Part shown: piece after piece, positions 49,540-58,395 of the stretch
Layout of the letters: every line of letters begins with the position of its first letter
Position numbering within the stretch: position 1 is the stretch's first letter
DNA from: Mycolicibacterium sp. 018/SC-01/001
Lineage (GTDB): Bacteria > Actinomycetota > Actinomycetes > Mycobacteriales > Mycobacteriaceae
DNA length: 64,000 nucleotides
Direction: 5' to 3'
Assembly (NCBI RefSeq): GCF_007096635.1
Contig: NZ_VKAA01000022.1
Coordinates: 49,396-113,395 of the forward strand
Made by a program: the position numbers and the translations under genes
Notes under the pieces: generated by a model
The model's database searches: none
What the model saw: only the letters and a program-made list of their open reading frames with translations
What the model was told of the DNA's origin: nothing

Positions 49540-51471
49540 CTACACCCCGGCCTGCTGGCTGGCCTGCTGGTTGGCCTGCTGCTTGGCCCGTGCCTTGGCG
49601 CGCGCCCGCAGCGACGCGGTCAGCTCCACCTTGCGCACCCGCACGATCTCCGGGGTCACCTCGACGCACTCGTCCTCGGCGCAGAACTCCATCGCCTTTT
49701 CCAGGTCGAGTTCCAGCGGCCGGGCCAGCGTCTCCATCACGTCGGCCGTCGACGACCGCATGTTGGTCAGCTTCTTCTCGCGGGTGATGTTGATGTCGAG
49801 GTCCTCGGCGCGGGGGTTGATGCCCACGACCTGGCCTTCGTAGGTCTCCTGGCCGGGCTCGACGAAGAACTGCCCGCGGTCGGCGAGCTGGATCATCGCG
49901 AACGGGGTGATCTGGCCGGACCGGTCGGACACCAGCGAACCGGTGTGGCGGGCGCGGATTTCGCCGGCCCACGGCCGGTACCCGTCGAACACCGCGTTGG
50001 CGATGCCGGTGCCGCGGGTCAGGGTCAGGAAGTCGGTGCGGAAGCCGATCAGGCCGCGGCTGGGGACGATGAAGTCCATCCGCACCCATCCGGCGGCGTG
50101 GTTGGTCATCTCCTCCATGCGGCCCTTGCGGGCAGCCATCAGCTGCGTGATCGCGCCGACGAACTCCTCGGGGCAGTCGATCGTCATGGCCTCGAACGGC
50201 TCGTGCAGCTTGCCGTCGACCATGCGGGTGACCACCTGCGGCTTGCCGACGGTCAGTTCGAAGCCCTCGCGGCGCATCTGCTCGACCAGCACCGCGAGCG
50301 CGAGCTCACCGCGGCCCTGCACCTCCCAGGCGTCGGGGCGGCCGATGTCGACGACCTTGATGGACACGTTGCCGACGAGTTCGGAGTCCAGCCGGTTCTT
50401 GACCATGCGGGCGGTCAGCTTGTGCCCGGACACCTTGCCCGCGATCGGTGAGGTGTTGGTGCCGATCGTGACCGAGATGGCGGGCTCGTCGACGCTGATG
50501 CGGGGCAGCGCGTGCGCGTGGTCGGGATCGGCCAGCGTGTCACCGATCATGATCTCCGGGATACCGGCCACCGCGACGATGTCGCCGGCGACGGCCTCGT
50601 CGGTCGCCGTGCGCTCGACGCCGACGGTGACCAGCAGCTCGGTGATCTTCGCGTTCGTGATGACGGGGTGGCCGTCGACCTCACGCATCCATGCGACCTG
50701 CTGGCCCTTCTTGATCCGGCCCTTATAGATGCGGATCAGCGCGAGCCGGCCCAGGAACGCCGATGCGTCGAGGTTGGTGACGAGCGCCTGCAGTGGCGCC
50801 TCGGGATCGCCCTGCGGCGGCGGGATGTGCTCGAGCAGCACGTCGAACAGCGGGTCGAGGTTCTCCCCGTCCGGGTTCTCGCCGTTGGCGGGGGCGGTGG
50901 TGCTGGCGATGCCCGCGCGCCCCGACGCGTACAGCGTGGGCAGGTCGAGCGCTTTCTCGGCGGCGGCCTGGGCGTCCTCGTCGAGGTCGGAGGCGACGTC
51001 GAGCAGCAGGTCGTGGCTCTCTTCGACGACCTCGGCGATGCGGGCGTCGGGCCGGTCGGTCTTGTTGACCACCAGGATCACGGGCAGATGCGCGGCCAGG
51101 GCCTTGCGCAGCACGAACCGGGTCTGGGGCAGCGGGCCCTCGGACGCGTCGACGAGCAGCACCACACCGTCGACCATCGACAGGCCGCGTTCCACCTCAC
51201 CGCCGAAGTCGGCGTGGCCGGGAGTGTCGATGACGTTGATCACGGTCATCGAGCCGTCGGGGTGGTGGCGATGCACCGCGGTGTTCTTGGCGAGGATCGT
51301 GATGCCCTTTTCCTTCTCCAGGTCACCGGAGTCCATCAGCCGTTCGATCGCGTCGTCACCGCGGTGCGTCAACGCCCCGGATTGACGCAGCATCGCGTCG
51401 ACCAGGGTGGTCTTGCCGTGGTCGACGTGGGCCACAATGGCGACGTTGCGGAAGTCGGGGCGTGCAGTCAC
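49540..51471 (-). CDS. typA: Ribosome-associated GTPase TypA/BipA
   Basis: A 643-residue translational GTPase. The G-domain motifs are AHVDHGKTTLVDAM, DTPGHADFGGEVE and NKTDRPDA. Domain II, EF-G domain III/V-like parts and the BipA-specific C-terminal region (IVPSRGLIGFRTDFLT, LTNMRSSTADVMETLARPLE) follow. It ends in a K/A/Q-rich tail. It matches Rv1165. The GTG at 51471 agrees with the M. tuberculosis start; GACAAT lies seven bases upstream. Confidence 0.95.
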   Translation of the reverse strand: MTARPDFRNVAIVAHVDHGKTTLVDAMLRQSGALTHRGDDAIERLMDSGDLEKEKGITILAKNTAVHRHHPDGSMTVINVIDTPGHADFGGEVERGLSMVDGVVLLVDASEGPLPQTRFVLRKALAAHLPVILVVNKTDRPDARIAEVVEESHDLLLDVASDLDEDAQAAAEKALDLPTLYASGRAGIASTTAPANGENPDGENLDPLFDVLLEHIPPPQGDPEAPLQALVTNLDASAFLGRLALIRIYKGRIKKGQQVAWMREVDGHPVITNAKITELLVTVGVERTATDEAVAGDIVAVAGIPEIMIGDTLADPDHAHALPRISVDEPAISVTIGTNTSPIAGKVSGHKLTARMVKNRLDSELVGNVSIKVVDIGRPDAWEVQGRGELALAVLVEQMRREGFELTVGKPQVVTRMVDGKLHEPFEAMTIDCPEEFVGAITQLMAARKGRMEEMTNHAAGWVRMDFIVPSRGLIGFRTDFLTLTRGTGIANAVFDGYRPWAGEIRARHTGSLVSDRSGQITPFAMIQLADRGQFFVEPGQETYEGQVVGINPRAEDLDINITREKKLTNMRSSTADVMETLARPLELDLEKAMEFCAEDECVEVTPEIVRVRKVELTASLRARAKARAKQQANQQASQQAGV

Positions 51472-51515
51472 GCCCGTGATTGTCGCAGTGTGGTGCACCG
51501 ATCGCGAAAACGAGA

Positions 51516-51521
51516 GATACC
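51516..51521 (+). promoter_or_regulatory. Leaderless -10 box of the cysteine-rich small protein gene
   Basis: GATACC is at -12 to -7 relative to the GTG at 51528. Confidence 0.55.
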
Positions 51522-51527
51522 CGTCAC

Positions 51528-51692
51528 GTGGCCAGCAAGCTCACGAAGCTCAGCCCCAAGAAGAAGTGTTGCCGCAGCAAGCCGCGCTGCAAGCGGTGCC
51601 CGCTCGTGCTGCACAAGGTCGACAGAGCCCGCCGGAACGGACTGCGGGGCAAGGAGTTGGAGAAGGTGTTCAAGCGGGCGCGCAAGGCCTGA
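51528..51692 (+). CDS. Basic cysteine-rich small protein
   Basis: A 54-residue protein, very basic, with four cysteines in KKKCCRSKPRCKRCPLVLHK followed by an amphipathic helix (DRARRNGLRGKELEKVFKRA). The cysteine pattern suggests metal binding and the charge suggests RNA or ribosome binding. Both are inference. The GTG at 51528 is set by a leaderless -10 box. It is divergent from typA with 56 bases between starts, so co-regulation with this ribosomal GTPase is possible. Confidence 0.75.
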   Translation: MASKLTKLSPKKKCCRSKPRCKRCPLVLHKVDRARRNGLRGKELEKVFKRARKA

Positions 51693-51759
51693 TCACCCAC
51701 AGATTCGCGGCGTACCGTCGATCTCGTCCGTCAGCCGTGTTTCGTGGAGGTGGGCCGTC

Positions 51760-52026
51760 ATGACCGTCTACGAAGTTCTCACCGTTGCCCTCGTCGTCGC
51801 GCTGGCGACGCTGGCCGTCGTCGCGATCTACCTGGGCCTGATGAATTGGATCGGCGCGCTGTATCTGGTGCGGTGCACCGCCTGCCACCATCTGGCCTTC
51901 AGCTCGCGCCGTGACCCGCGGATGTCATGCCCGCATTGCGAGCACCCGAGCCTGCTGCACCCGATCTACGCGGTGCGCCATCGGGATGCCCCGGTGCGGG
52001 TGCTCGACGACCGGCTGCGGTACTAG
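51760..52026 (+). CDS. Small membrane protein with a zinc-ribbon-like CxxC pair
   Basis: An 88-residue protein with one N-terminal transmembrane helix (VALVVALATLAVVAIYLGLM). The cytoplasmic tail has two CxxC knuckles (CTACHHLAF and CPHCEHPSLLHP). GGAGG lies nine bases before the ATG. Its stop overlaps the stop of the deacetylase gene on the other strand. Function unknown. Confidence 0.78.
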   Translation: MTVYEVLTVALVVALATLAVVAIYLGLMNWIGALYLVRCTACHHLAFSSRRDPRMSCPHCEHPSLLHPIYAVRHRDAPVRVLDDRLRY

Positions 52027-52892
52027 CGCGTCACATCGGGCGGGCTGATGCTGCGCGGCGTCAGCCCGAGAGAGCGCACGTGCGTCGCGATCTCGCCCAA
52101 GCTGGTGGTCCACACGTCGGCATGGTCGGCGACATATCCCATCAGCTCGTCGAGTTCTGCGGCGCGCGAGGGTCTTCCGCTGAGGAACGGATGGTTGGTC
52201 AGCACCCAGCAACCGCCGACCCGGCGCAGCCCGTCGAACTCTAGCTGCCACAATTCCCGTGCCTTGCGCGGTGATTCGATGAGTCCGCTGCCGGACACCT
52301 CCGGCAGAAAGCAGTACTGCTCCCAGTCGTCGAGCGCCCACTGGATCGGGATCTCGACCAGATGTCCGTCGGCACCCACGGCGAGCTCGTAGGGGTGGTC
52401 GGCGTCCATCAGACTCGAGTCGTAGAGGAAGCCGCGGTCCAGCAGCAGGGCCGGAGTGCGCCACGACAGGTCCCACATCGGTGCCCGATACCCCACGGGC
52501 CGCACGCCCGCGACGTCGGCCAGTGCCGCCAAACCGCGGTCCAGTGCGTCGATCTCACCCTCGAGCGAGAGCTGGGTGGGCTGCTCGTGCAGATAGCCGT
52601 GGTGAGCGATCTCGTGACCCGCAGCGACGATCGCGCGGATCGCGTCCGGATAGCGGTCGGCGGTGTGGCCGGGGACGAAGAACGTCGAGCTGATCTGGTG
52701 CCGCTCCAGCAGGCCCAGGATGCGGGGCAGTCCGACGAGCGGACCGTACGCCTGATGGCTCATCACACTCATCCGCGCACCCACCGACTGCCAGTCCCCC
52801 GACGCGTCCCACAGCACCGCGGATTCGGCATCGACGTCGAACGTGAACGCCGCAGCCGCCGTTTTGCCACTCGGCCAAGCGAATTCACTCAT
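52023..52892 (-). CDS. Polysaccharide deacetylase-family (CE4, PuuE-like) hydrolase
   Basis: A 289-residue NodB-fold protein without a signal peptide. Metal-site elements are AFTFDVDAES and HEIAHHGYLHEQP, with RPVGYRAPMWDLSWRT (motif 3) and WVLTNHPFLSGRPSR (motif 5). Cytosolic CE4 proteins of this type include allantoinase-like PuuE and other amidohydrolases, so it need not act on sugars. It is the last gene of a five-gene operon, starting one base after the ureohydrolase stop. Confidence 0.85.
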   Translation of the reverse strand: MSEFAWPSGKTAAAAFTFDVDAESAVLWDASGDWQSVGARMSVMSHQAYGPLVGLPRILGLLERHQISSTFFVPGHTADRYPDAIRAIVAAGHEIAHHGYLHEQPTQLSLEGEIDALDRGLAALADVAGVRPVGYRAPMWDLSWRTPALLLDRGFLYDSSLMDADHPYELAVGADGHLVEIPIQWALDDWEQYCFLPEVSGSGLIESPRKARELWQLEFDGLRRVGGCWVLTNHPFLSGRPSRAAELDELMGYVADHADVWTTSLGEIATHVRSLGLTPRSISPPDVTR

Positions 52893-52893
52893 G

Positions 52894-53862
52894 TCATCGG
52901 CCTGCCATCAACGTGATCAGTTCGTAGGCGATGTTCGCCGCCGCGACGGCGGTCACCTCGGCGTGATCGTAGGCCGGCGCCACCTCGACGATGTCGGCAC
53001 CCACGATGGGCAACTCGCGCATCGCCCGTAGCACGGCGACCAGCTCGCGGCTGGTCATCCCGCCGATCTCGGGGGTGCCGGTGCCGGGCGCGAATGCGGG
53101 ATCGAGGACATCGATGTCGATCGACACGTACACCGGGTGGTCGCCCACCCGCTCCAGGACCCTCTCGATCGTGCCGTCGACGCCGATGCGGTCGATGTCG
53201 CGGCAGTGCACCACGGTGAAGCCCAGCTCGGCGTCGTCGAGCAGATCGGCGCGGTCGTACAGCGATCCGCGAATCCCGACGTGTGCCGACCTGTCCTTGA
53301 CCAGCAGGCCCTGCTCGGCGGCGCGACGGAACGGTGTGCCGTGGGTGCACGGCGCCCCGAAGTAGGTGTCCCACGTGTCGAGATGGGCGTCGAAGTGCAC
53401 GAGCGCAAGCGGTCCGTGGACCGCATGCAGTGCCTGCAGCGCCGGCAGGGCGATCGTGTGGTCTCCGCCGAGGAGCACCACCCGCTGACCGTCCTCGACG
53501 AGCAATTCGGCCACGCCGGTGCGGATCTGGTCGACTGCGGCGGAGATGTCGAACGGGTTGGCGGCGATGTCGCCGGCGTCGACCACCTGGGCGGCGGTGA
53601 ACGGAGCCACGTCGAGCGCCGGGTGATACGGCTTGAGCAACCGCGACGCCTGCCGGATCGCGGCGGGGCCGAATCGTGCTCCGGGGCGGTAGGTCACACC
53701 GCTGTCGAACGGCACACCCGCCACCGCGATGTCGTAACGCGTCACCTCGTGGAGCAGCGGCAGCCGCGCGAACGTGCCCAGACCGGCGTAGCGGGGCACC
53801 TGCTGGGCGTCGACCTGTCCCAGGGTGCCGCTGGGGGTGTGCACATGAGATCCCTGCGCCAT
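52894..53862 (-). CDS. Agmatinase/guanidino-acid ureohydrolase
   Basis: A 322-residue manganese ureohydrolase. Metal motifs are LLGGDHTIALPALQ, VHFDAHLDTWD and SIDIDVLDPAFAPGTGTPE, with ITSRELVAVL-like MTSRELVAVLRAM. These enzymes release urea from agmatine, guanidinobutyrate, guanidinopropionate and similar compounds; the substrate is not evident. The ATG at 53862 is chosen over a GTG at 53880 because GAGGAG is eight bases upstream of the ATG. It lies in the PucR-flanked operon. Confidence 0.9.
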   Translation of the reverse strand: MAQGSHVHTPSGTLGQVDAQQVPRYAGLGTFARLPLLHEVTRYDIAVAGVPFDSGVTYRPGARFGPAAIRQASRLLKPYHPALDVAPFTAAQVVDAGDIAANPFDISAAVDQIRTGVAELLVEDGQRVVLLGGDHTIALPALQALHAVHGPLALVHFDAHLDTWDTYFGAPCTHGTPFRRAAEQGLLVKDRSAHVGIRGSLYDRADLLDDAELGFTVVHCRDIDRIGVDGTIERVLERVGDHPVYVSIDIDVLDPAFAPGTGTPEIGGMTSRELVAVLRAMRELPIVGADIVEVAPAYDHAEVTAVAAANIAYELITLMAGR

Positions 53863-53876
53863 CGTGTGTTCTCCTC

Positions 53877-54641
53877 TCACACCCGTGTGCGGGTCGATCC
53901 ACCGTTGCAGGACACCGCCTGTCCGACGACGGCGGCGACCTCGAAGTCGGCGAGCAGTTCCACCGCCGCCGCGATCTCGTCGGCAGTTCCGATGCGCCCC
54001 AACGGGATCGCGCTGGCGTACCGGGCGTGCACGGTGGCCAGGTCCACCCCCGCTGCGGCGGCGTCGACCTCCAGTTGCGGGGTGTCGATGACGCCCGGCG
54101 CGACAGCGTTGACGATGATGCCCTCGGGGGCCAGCTCTCGTCCGAGTGTCTTAACCAGCGAGATCAGTCCCGCCTTGGACGCCGCGTATGCCGTCGCCTC
54201 GGGCCAGCCCGTGACACCCCATTCGCTGGTGATCACGACGATGCGGCCCTCACCTCGCCTGCGCATGTGCGGCAGCACCGCTTGGATCAGGAAGAAGGTG
54301 CCGCCGAGATTGGTGTCGACGACCTTCCACCAGTCCGCGTCGTCGTGGTCGAGCAGCGGCGCCATCGTCATGTAGGCGTGGTTGGCGACGAGTACGTCCA
54401 GTCGGCCGGCCGTGTGGACGACGGCATCAGAGATGCGCACGCACTCGGCCGGATCGGAGACGTCACCGGGTACCGCGGATCCGCCGATACTGCTTGCCAA
54501 TTCGCTGAGCTCGGCGGTGTCCCGCAGATCGTTGACGGCCACGGTGGCGCCGGCATCTGCCAGCCGCCGGGCATGCGCGACACCCATGCCTTGCCCGGCA
54601 CCGGTGACCAGCGCGACGCGGCCGGTCAGAGACGTCGTCAT
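53877..54641 (-). CDS. Short-chain dehydrogenase/reductase 1 of the operon
   Basis: A 254-residue classical SDR. The cofactor loop is VTGAGQGMGVAH, NDL at the NAD-binding acidic end of beta-2 favours NAD(H), ANHAYM follows (variant of NNAG), and the catalytic motif is Y-x3-K in TAYAASKAGL with S in ITSEWG. It overlaps the second SDR gene by four bases and leads into the ureohydrolase. The substrate is unknown. Confidence 0.9.
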   Translation of the reverse strand: MTTSLTGRVALVTGAGQGMGVAHARRLADAGATVAVNDLRDTAELSELASSIGGSAVPGDVSDPAECVRISDAVVHTAGRLDVLVANHAYMTMAPLLDHDDADWWKVVDTNLGGTFFLIQAVLPHMRRRGEGRIVVITSEWGVTGWPEATAYAASKAGLISLVKTLGRELAPEGIIVNAVAPGVIDTPQLEVDAAAAGVDLATVHARYASAIPLGRIGTADEIAAAVELLADFEVAAVVGQAVSCNGGSTRTRV

Positions 54642-55333
54642 ATCACCGCTCCCGAGTTCACGTTGACCACGTCACCGACGCTGAACCCCGCGTCGCACAC
54701 CAGGTACTCCACGCATCGGGCGACCTCGTGCGGCAACACCAGCCTGCGCAGCGGCAGTGTGCTGAGGTATTCGACTGCCCGCCAAGGGGAATCAGCCGAG
54801 AGCAGGGGTGTGTCGGTGGGTCCCGGTGCGACGGCGTTCACCCGCACGCCCACCGGCGCCACCTCGGCGGCGAGGCTGCGCACCGCTCCCAGCAGAGCTC
54901 CCTTGGCGGCGGCGTAGTGCGCGTCCTGATCGCCTCCCCCGACGGCGAGTTCGCTCGCGATCGCCACCAGAGCGCCCTGAGTCGCCTCCAGGTCGGCCAG
55001 GCACGACCGCGCGAGATTCACGAAGCCGCCCAGGTGCACCCGCAGCATCCGACGCCACGCCACCGCAGTGATCTCCTCGACCGGCGCCATCGCGTAGTGC
55101 CCGGCGACGCTGACGGCCGCCGCCACCGGCCCCAGATGTGTACGCACCTCGTCGACGGCCGATGCGAGTGCCGCGCGGTCGGACACATCGGCACGGACCG
55201 CGAGGTCCACGCCGGTCGCATCGACGAGATCGACACCCGAGACGGCGAATCCGCGCGCCCGCAGGGCCTCGACGACCGCTGCGCCGATACCACTGGCGGC
55301 CCCGGTGACGATCGCGGTCCCGCGGTCGCTCAC
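54638..55333 (-). CDS. Short-chain dehydrogenase/reductase 2 of the operon
   Basis: A 231-residue SDR with VTGAASGIGAAVVEAL, the catalytic SELAVGGGDQDAHYAAAKGA (Y-x3-K) and PGPTDTPLLS. It is shorter than SDR 1 and only distantly similar. The GTG at 55333 overlaps the permease stop by four bases (GTGA). Two SDRs in a row suggest oxidation steps on hydroxylated intermediates. Confidence 0.87.
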   Translation of the reverse strand: MSDRGTAIVTGAASGIGAAVVEALRARGFAVSGVDLVDATGVDLAVRADVSDRAALASAVDEVRTHLGPVAAAVSVAGHYAMAPVEEITAVAWRRMLRVHLGGFVNLARSCLADLEATQGALVAIASELAVGGGDQDAHYAAAKGALLGAVRSLAAEVAPVGVRVNAVAPGPTDTPLLSADSPWRAVEYLSTLPLRRLVLPHEVARCVEYLVCDAGFSVGDVVNVNSGAVI

Positions 55334-56811
55334 TGCCGGAACCGCCGCGCCTCGTCGGCGCGCTCGTCGAGGGCTTCGGCGTCCTCGATGACGCTGACCG
55401 CGACGATGCGAGAGCGCACCGCGGCGAAGATCGCGGCACCCAGCAGCGCGAGCACGAGCACCCCGATCCACACCGACCAGTCGAGGTAGCGCTGGTCGTA
55501 GACCGCACGGGGCCAGGAGATGTTCAGCATCTGCAGCACCGCCCACACCACCGCCACCACCGCCACGGGAAGCGCCAGCCGGCCGAGCGAGAACGACGGC
55601 GCGGTCCAGGTGCGGCGGATGAGCACGACCAGGAATCCGACGAGCGGGAAGAGGAACGCCAGATAGAAGCCGCCGGTGGTGAAATTGACCATCAGGGAGT
55701 AGATGTCACCGGCGACGATCGACAGACCGAACAGCGCACCGCCGACGACGGTGGTCACGGCGATCGCCGCGACCGGCATCCGGTTGGCCCCGCCGAGGCG
55801 GGCCAGTACACCCGATGCGGGCAGCGCGCCGTCGCGGGCGTAGGCCCAGATGACGCGCGACGCCGCGGTCTGCAGGGCCAGGAAGCTGGCGAGGAAGCCG
55901 ATGACGAACAGCACCTCCACCGGTTTGGCGATGCCCGCACCCAGCGCGGCGGTCAGGGTGTCGTAGACCGGGTCGGCCACCGAACCCGCTGTCACCGCGT
56001 CGATGTCGGGGATCGCGAGGATGATCGCCAGGCTCGAGTAGCCGACGACCAGCGCGATGAACGTCAGCGAGAACAGGACCGCCTTGGGCAGGTCGCGGCG
56101 AGGCTCGTGCACCTCCTCGGCGATCGCGCCCGCGCTTTCGAAGCCGACGAACGAAAAGCCGATGAACGCGACCGCGATCAGGAACGGCCCCGACAGATAG
56201 GACCAGGTGTCGGCTCCGCTGCCGCCACCGTCGAAGAGCACCGACAGCGAGTTGTTGCGATGGAACAGCAGTAGCCAGGTACCCAGACCGATCGAGCCGA
56301 GCACCTCGGCGACGATGCTGGCGGTCATGAACACCTTGAGCGCGCCGCGACCGATCAGGTTGATCACCGTGCCGCACACGAGGATCACCACCGCGATTCC
56401 GGCACGCAGACCACCCGACGGCGCCTCGACGCCGGCGATGTTGGCGATAAATCCGGCCGCCCCCAACGCGACGGTCGCCATCGCGATCACCAGCGTCCAC
56501 ATGTAGAACCAGCCGGCGAACCAGCCGTAGCCGGTCCCCATCAGCCGGCGCGACCACTGATAGATGGAACCTTCCAGCGGCCAGCGGGAAACGAGGGTCG
56601 CGAACACGAATGCCACGAGCAGCTGCCCGCCGAACACCAGCAGGAACCCCCACCAGAAGCTCGGGCCCGCCGCGGTCAGCGCCAACCCGAAGATGCCGTA
56701 GAGGGCCACGATCGGAGAAATGAACGCGAACGCGAAGGCGAACGCGGACCAGAGTGAGAACTCGCGCCGCAGCACGTACGGCGAATCGACGCTGTCGACC
56801 GGTGACGACAT
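55330..56811 (-). CDS. APC-family permease, first gene of the PucR-controlled operon
   Basis: A 493-residue transporter with about twelve hydrophobic helices. It has REFSLWSAFAFAFAFISPIV, GSIYQWSRRLMGTGYGWFAG, and FSFVGFESAGAIAEEVHEPR with RRDLPKAVLFSL. This resembles GABA/polyamine-type permeases of the APC superfamily. GGGAG five bases before the ATG at 56811 decides that start over the ATG at 56823. It is divergent from pucR. Confidence 0.88.
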   Translation of the reverse strand: MSSPVDSVDSPYVLRREFSLWSAFAFAFAFISPIVALYGIFGLALTAAGPSFWWGFLLVFGGQLLVAFVFATLVSRWPLEGSIYQWSRRLMGTGYGWFAGWFYMWTLVIAMATVALGAAGFIANIAGVEAPSGGLRAGIAVVILVCGTVINLIGRGALKVFMTASIVAEVLGSIGLGTWLLLFHRNNSLSVLFDGGGSGADTWSYLSGPFLIAVAFIGFSFVGFESAGAIAEEVHEPRRDLPKAVLFSLTFIALVVGYSSLAIILAIPDIDAVTAGSVADPVYDTLTAALGAGIAKPVEVLFVIGFLASFLALQTAASRVIWAYARDGALPASGVLARLGGANRMPVAAIAVTTVVGGALFGLSIVAGDIYSLMVNFTTGGFYLAFLFPLVGFLVVLIRRTWTAPSFSLGRLALPVAVVAVVWAVLQMLNISWPRAVYDQRYLDWSVWIGVLVLALLGAAIFAAVRSRIVAVSVIEDAEALDERADEARRFRQ

Positions 56812-56891
56812 GACTGCTCCCATCTGATGGCGGTTGGGAGAACTATGGGTCTGCGTTGTCGGGATCACCACTCGTCGCGCCGAAAACGCAC

Positions 56892-56932
56892 CGATTGCAC
56901 CCTCTGCGGCACGCAGCGTTGGGCGATCGCAC
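56892..56932. promoter_or_regulatory. Direct repeats in the permease/pucR intergenic region
   Basis: CGATTGCAC (56892-56900) and CGATCGCAC (56924-56932) are in the same orientation, 32 bases apart (three turns), inside the 166-base divergent gap. They are candidate PucR binding sites. Confidence 0.5.
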
Positions 56933-56965
56933 AATGTCTGGCAGGCCTCGATGTGTCGGCGGCGT

Positions 56966-56971
56966 TACGCT
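56966..56971 (+). promoter_or_regulatory. Leaderless -10 box of pucR
   Basis: TACGCT is at -12 to -7 relative to the ATG at 56978. This excludes the longer upstream frame. Confidence 0.65.
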
Positions 56972-56977
56972 CGGCCC

Positions 56978-58387
56978 ATGACCGACCCGCGGGCCGCGGA
57001 CGCGGTGGAGCCCACGGTGCGCGACCTGTTGGCCGATTCAGCGCTCGGCCTGCACGAGCCGCCGGGCGCGCCGCAGAACCTGGACCGCGCCATCAGCTGG
57101 GTGCACACGACCGAGATCCGGGACCCGTCGCGGTATCTCCAGGGCGGGGAACTGGTGTGCACCGTGGGTCTGTCGCTGCACACCCCGCAGGATTGCCAGG
57201 TCTTCGCGGACGCACTGGCCCGCTCCCACGCGGCGGGCGTGTGCTTCGGCACCGGAGACGGGCACGACGTCGTTCCGGCCGAGCTGCTGGCCGGGTGCCG
57301 TGCGCACGGCCTTCCTGTGGTCATCGCACCGCGAGACGTGCCCTTCGAGACCGTCAGCCGCTTCGTGGCCGACCACCGGCTCGGCACCGAACTCGCCGTC
57401 GCCCGCGCGACCACTGCCCTGGTACCCGAGCTGATGTCGGCACTGCGCAGGCGCGAACCGGTCCGCTCGCTGCTCGACCGGGCGGGGGACATCCTGGGCT
57501 GCTACTTCATCCTCGACGCGGACCAGGACCGCCTGCCGGTCGACGACGGCCACACCGAGGCCTCGGTCACCATCCCCGACCTGGGAGCGTTGATCTGGAT
57601 CGGTCGCGGCTCGCCGCCCGACCCGGCACTGCTCGACACGATCGCCCGCTTCGCGCAGGCCGCGCAGAGCGAGCACGACATCGAGGCCGCCCTGGCCCGG
57701 GAGCGCGTCGGCCAGCTGCTCTCGCTGGTCGAACGCCGGATGCTGCTTCCCGATGCGCTGAGCCAGCTCGTGGGCTGGCCCCACCCGCCGTCGGCGACGG
57801 TGCGGGTGTCCGCCTGGCCGGGCGGCGCCGGCGCTCTGTTGTCCCTGGCGTTTCCCGACGCCGTCGTCGGCGATGCCTCCGATGTGTGTCTGGTGCTGCA
57901 CGACGCCGGACCCGACGACCCGACCTCTGAGACGCTCTCGTTGCCCTCGGGCCGTTCGGCGGACGTGCCGATCCCCGAACTGGGCCCCGCGATCACGCAG
58001 TCGCGAATCGCGTTGAGCCTGGCCCATCAGCACGGCGGCAGCATCGGACCCGATCAGCTCAGCACGCTCACCAGCCTGATCGAGCAGCTGCCGCGTGCGC
58101 AGCTGATGCCGTTCGTCACCCAGTTGATCGAGCCGCTGAACCGGCTCGATCGCGACCGCGGCACCCAGCACGTGCGGACCCTGCGCACGTTCCTGGCGGC
58201 CAACGGTTCGCTGTCGGAGACTGCCCGTGAGCTGTTCCTGCACACCAACACCGTGCGCCACCGACTGGCGCGGATCCGCGAGATCACCGGCCGCGACCCG
58301 CTGCGGTTCGACGATCAGACCGCGTTCGCGATCGGGTTGCGCGCCTTCGACCGGTCCCCCGGCGGAACCATGCGCGCCCCGGAATAA
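56978..58387 (+). CDS. PucR-family transcriptional activator
   Basis: A 469-residue regulator. The N-terminal PucR sensor domain (VRDLLADSALGLHEPPG, YLQGGELVCTVGLSLHT) and a GGDEF-like central part precede a C-terminal helix-turn-helix (TFLAANGSLSETARELFLHT with NTVRHRLARIREITGRD). PucR proteins respond to purine-, amine- or proline-type metabolites. It is divergent from the permease-SDR-SDR-ureohydrolase-deacetylase operon, its probable target. Confidence 0.9.
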   Translation: MTDPRAADAVEPTVRDLLADSALGLHEPPGAPQNLDRAISWVHTTEIRDPSRYLQGGELVCTVGLSLHTPQDCQVFADALARSHAAGVCFGTGDGHDVVPAELLAGCRAHGLPVVIAPRDVPFETVSRFVADHRLGTELAVARATTALVPELMSALRRREPVRSLLDRAGDILGCYFILDADQDRLPVDDGHTEASVTIPDLGALIWIGRGSPPDPALLDTIARFAQAAQSEHDIEAALARERVGQLLSLVERRMLLPDALSQLVGWPHPPSATVRVSAWPGGAGALLSLAFPDAVVGDASDVCLVLHDAGPDDPTSETLSLPSGRSADVPIPELGPAITQSRIALSLAHQHGGSIGPDQLSTLTSLIEQLPRAQLMPFVTQLIEPLNRLDRDRGTQHVRTLRTFLAANGSLSETARELFLHTNTVRHRLARIREITGRDPLRFDDQTAFAIGLRAFDRSPGGTMRAPE

Positions 58388-58395
58388 CCCCGGCG

